From an uncultured Actinotalea sp. (GTDB lineage Bacteria > Actinomycetota > Actinomycetes > Actinomycetales > Cellulomonadaceae): a DNA stretch of 13,186 nucleotides. Below are positions 10,707 to 13,186 of the stretch, piece after piece. The position numbers were made by a program, and so were the translations under genes. The stretch is from positions 1-13,186 of the forward strand of contig NZ_CAMPHH010000075.1 of NCBI RefSeq assembly GCF_946885855.1, read 5' to 3'. Position 1 is the stretch's first letter; every line of letters starts with the position of its first letter. Under the pieces are notes generated by a model, which had not been told where the DNA came from, searched no databases, and saw only the letters and a program-made list of their open reading frames with translations.

Positions 10707-13186
10707 CGGACGACGGCACGACGACGGAGCTGCGCACGGGGGGCGTCTCCGTGGTCCTCGTGAACTACAAGGGGGCCGACGACACGATCACCGCGCTCCG
10801 AGCTCTGGGTGAGGTCGACTGGCCCGCCGCAGACCTCGAGCTGATCGTCGTCGAGAACGACTCCCGCGACGGCAGTGCCGAGCGGATCCGGCAGGCCGTG
10901 CCGCACGCGCGGGTCGTCGAGGCCGGCTCGAACTCCGGCTTCGCGGGCGGCTGCAACCTCGGGGTGCGGTATGCCACCGGCGAGTACGTGGCCTTCCTCA
11001 ACAACGACGCCCGGCCCGACCGGGGCTGGGTCCGTGCCGCCGTCGAGGTCCTCGACGCGGACGCCTCGGTCGGCGCCGTCGCGAGCAAGGTCCTCGACTG
11101 GGACGGCGAGCGCATCGACTACGTGGACGGGTCGCTCACCTGGTACGGCATGGGCTACAAGCGCGAGGTCGAGCGACCCGACACGGGGGAGTGGGACGAG
11201 CCCAAGGACGTCCTGTTTGGCACCGGGGCCGCGATGTTCGTGCGGACCGCGCTGTACCGCGAGGTCGGCGGGTTCGACGAGCGGTTCTGGATGTTCTACG
11301 AGGACGTCGACCTGGGCTGGCGCCTCAACCTGCTCGGGCACCGTGTCCGGTATGTGCCCACCTCGGTGGCCTTCCACAAGCACCATGTGACGATGAAGAA
11401 GTTCGGCAACTTCCGGGAGAGCTACCTGCTCGAGCGGAACGCGCTCATGTCGATGTACAAGAACCTCGACGACGAGAGCCTCGCGCGTGCGCTCCCGGCG
11501 GCCCTGGCGCTCGCGGTGCGCCGCTCGATCGCCCGTGCTGACGTCGACGCGACGGCGCTGGACCTTCAGCGCTCCCCCGGCGGGGACGACGTGGGGGACC
11601 TCCAGCTGCCCAAGATGGCGCTGACCGGGCCGTACGCGATCGACTACTTCCTGGACAACATCGAGACGCTCGCCCACACCCGCAAGGAACTCCAGGCGCG
11701 TCGACGGCGGTCGGACCGGTCGCTCTTCCCGCTGTTCCGCGAGCCGATCGAGCCCGCCTACGGGATGCCCACGTACCTGGACGCGCACCGCAAGCTCGTG
11801 GAGGCCTTCGGGATCGCCGACCACTTCGTGAGCCGCCAGCGGATCCTCGTCGTCACCGGTGAGCCGCTGTCGAGCCGCATGGCCGGCCCGGCGATCCGGG
11901 CCTGGGAGATCGCCCGGACCCTCGCCCCCGAGCACGACGTCCGGCTCGTCTCGACGCGGTCGGTCGACGTGGCGCACCCCGACTTCCGGGTCGAGGCCGT
12001 CGTGGACCGGACGCTCGTCGAGGCGACCGAGTGGGCGGACGTGATCATCTTCCAGGGCTTCCTCCTGGAGGCGGCGCCCTGGCTCAAGGACAGCGCGAAG
12101 ATCCTCGTCGCGGACATCTACGACCCGATGCACCTCGAGCAGCTCGAGCAGGCCCGCGACGCGGGGCCGGCCGGGCGCCGGTCCGCCGTCCGCGAGACCA
12201 CGCGGGTGCTGAACGACCAGATCCACCGCGCGGACCTCCTGCTGTGCGCGTCGGACAAGCAGCGCGACTTCTGGCTCGGCACGCTGGCCTCCACCGGCCG
12301 GGTGAACCCGGCCGTCTACGACGAGGACGCCACGCTCTCCTCGCTGCTGGCCGTGGTGCCGTTCGGCATCTCCGACGAGCCGCCCGTGCAGCGCCGGCAC
12401 GCGATCCGCGGCACGGTGCCCGGCATCGGGCCGGACGACAAGGTCATCCTCTGGGGCGGCGGCGTCTACAACTGGTTCGACCCGCTGACCCTCATCCGCG
12501 CCGTGGACCGGCTCAAGGAGGCGCACCCCGACGTGCGCCTGTACTTCCTGGGCATGACGCACCCCAACCCCGGGGTCCCCCAGATGCGGGTGGCCTGGGA
12601 GACGCAGGAGCTCGCGGCGACGCTCGGCCTGACCGGGCGGCACGTCTTCTTCAACGAGGGCTGGGTGCCCTACGAGGAGCGCGCCGACTACCTGCTGGAC
12701 GCCGACGTCGGCGTCTCGACGCACTTCCTGCACATCGAGACGGCGTTCAGCTTCCGCACCCGGATCCTGGACTACCTCTGGGCGTCCCTGCCCATCGTGG
12801 CGACGGGCGGCGACACGTTCGACCCGCTGATCACCGGTCACGGGCTCGGTCGGGTCGTGCCGCCGGAGGACGTCGACGCGCTGGTGGCCGCGCTGGAGGA
12901 GCTGCTCTACGACCCGCAGGCCCACGCGGAGGCCCAGGCCAACGTCCGCGCCTTCGCCGACGAGTACCGCTGGTCCCGGGCCCTGCGTCCGCTCATCGAC
13001 TTCTGCCGTGAGCCGCGCCGTGCTCCCGACGTGGCGGCCCGCAGCGGCAACCCGCGTGCCATGGAGCTGCCGCCCACACCCCGGCTGCGTCCGGACATCA
13101 AGGAGGACCTGGCGCTGGCCAAGGAGTACCTCCGCGCCGGGGGCGTGAAGGAGCTGGCGCGGCGCAGCAGCGGCCGGATCCTGCGC
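10703..13186 (+). CDS. Two-domain glycosyltransferase (GT2 plus GT4-like), 3' end cut by window
   Basis: At least 828 residues, open to the window end with no stop. The N-terminal GT2 domain (about 14-310) has VSVVLVNYKG (15-24), IVVENDSRDG (53-62), NSGFAGGCN (78-86), the DXD-like LNNDA (99-103), FGTGAAMFVR and FDERFWMFYEDVD with E200/D201/D203. A linker follows, then a GT-B, GT4-like domain from about 376: RILVVTGEPLSSRMAGPAIR, VIIFQGF, ILVADIYDP, ILWGGGVYNWFDPL (582-595) and FSFRTRILDYLWASLPIVAT (682-701). The usual EX7E is not intact: the second Glu is D690 and no Glu lies eight residues before it. The ATG at 10703 overlaps the wzt stop as ATGA and has GGGGA five bases upstream. It probably builds a repeat or adaptor sugar pair on the exported glycan. 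Donor sugars cannot be read from sequence. Confidence 0.93.
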   Translation, partial: MTDDGTTTELRTGGVSVVLVNYKGADDTITALRALGEVDWPAADLELIVVENDSRDGSAERIRQAVPHARVVEAGSNSGFAGGCNLGVRYATGEYVAFLNNDARPDRGWVRAAVEVLDADASVGAVASKVLDWDGERIDYVDGSLTWYGMGYKREVERPDTGEWDEPKDVLFGTGAAMFVRTALYREVGGFDERFWMFYEDVDLGWRLNLLGHRVRYVPTSVAFHKHHVTMKKFGNFRESYLLERNALMSMYKNLDDESLARALPAALALAVRRSIARADVDATALDLQRSPGGDDVGDLQLPKMALTGPYAIDYFLDNIETLAHTRKELQARRRRSDRSLFPLFREPIEPAYGMPTYLDAHRKLVEAFGIADHFVSRQRILVVTGEPLSSRMAGPAIRAWEIARTLAPEHDVRLVSTRSVDVAHPDFRVEAVVDRTLVEATEWADVIIFQGFLLEAAPWLKDSAKILVADIYDPMHLEQLEQARDAGPAGRRSAVRETTRVLNDQIHRADLLLCASDKQRDFWLGTLASTGRVNPAVYDEDATLSSLLAVVPFGISDEPPVQRRHAIRGTVPGIGPDDKVILWGGGVYNWFDPLTLIRAVDRLKEAHPDVRLYFLGMTHPNPGVPQMRVAWETQELAATLGLTGRHVFFNEGWVPYEERADYLLDADVGVSTHFLHIETAFSFRTRILDYLWASLPIVATGGDTFDPLITGHGLGRVVPPEDVDALVAALEELLYDPQAHAEAQANVRAFADEYRWSRALRPLIDFCREPRRAPDVAARSGNPRAMELPPTPRLRPDIKEDLALAKEYLRAGGVKELARRSSGRILR

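Noticed and set aside
10592..12925. Minus-strand open frame of 777 codons
   Set aside because: It is antisense to the GT2-GT4 gene and the wzt end, with low-complexity Arg/Gly/Val/His composition and no motif, whereas the plus strand carries conserved glycosyltransferase motifs in order.
7570..13186. A previously undescribed defence or mobile system
   Set aside because: All genes fall into known polysaccharide assembly, export and wall families. No nuclease, toxin, reverse transcriptase or sensor domain is visible.

Overview
The window is very GC-rich (roughly 70-75% by eye), with third codon positions almost always G or C, frequent GTG starts and TANNNT-type -10 elements. This points to a high-GC actinobacterium. 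The PGRP-type amidase with tandem repeats ending in DVTGYF-like motifs, next to an O-antigen-type ABC exporter, would fit a Cellulomonas-like Micrococcales, but that placement is inference. I see no rRNA, tRNA, CRISPR array, transposase or integrase, and no gene-free stretch above 300 bases.

Layout. (1) 1-2216, minus strand: an LCP-family (LytR-CpsA-Psr) glycopolymer ligase whose 3' end lies beyond the window, and upstream of it a dTDP-glucose 4,6-dehydratase (rfbB). (2) 2424-5177, plus strand: an exported PGRP/amidase_2 N-acetylmuramoyl-L-alanine amidase with three C-terminal repeats, divergent from rfbB. (3) 5179-7385, minus strand: a coupled pair of glycosyltransferases (GT4-like, then GT2), convergent on the amidase with a single base between the stop codons. 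(4) 7570-13186, plus strand: a class I SAM methyltransferase with a coiled-coil tail, a short hairpin, a candidate 28-codon leader ORF, the Wzm and Wzt halves of an O-antigen/teichoic-acid-type ABC exporter, and a large GT2-GT4 two-domain glycosyltransferase cut by the window end. Wzm, Wzt and this glycosyltransferase overlap at their start/stop codons.

Taken together this reads as a locus for a cell-wall glycopolymer. RfbB feeds the dTDP-deoxysugar (rhamnose) route, the glycosyltransferases build the chain on a cytoplasmic lipid carrier, the methyltransferase may modify or cap it, and Wzm/Wzt exports it. The LCP enzyme would attach it to peptidoglycan, and the amidase would trim or bind the wall. 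Every family here is known. The points most worth a second look are the coiled-coil methyltransferase beside a Wzt with a carbohydrate-binding domain (possible capping/ruler arrangement), the candidate leaderless upstream ORF coupled to wzm, and the one-base convergent gene junction. I found no clearly undescribed system.
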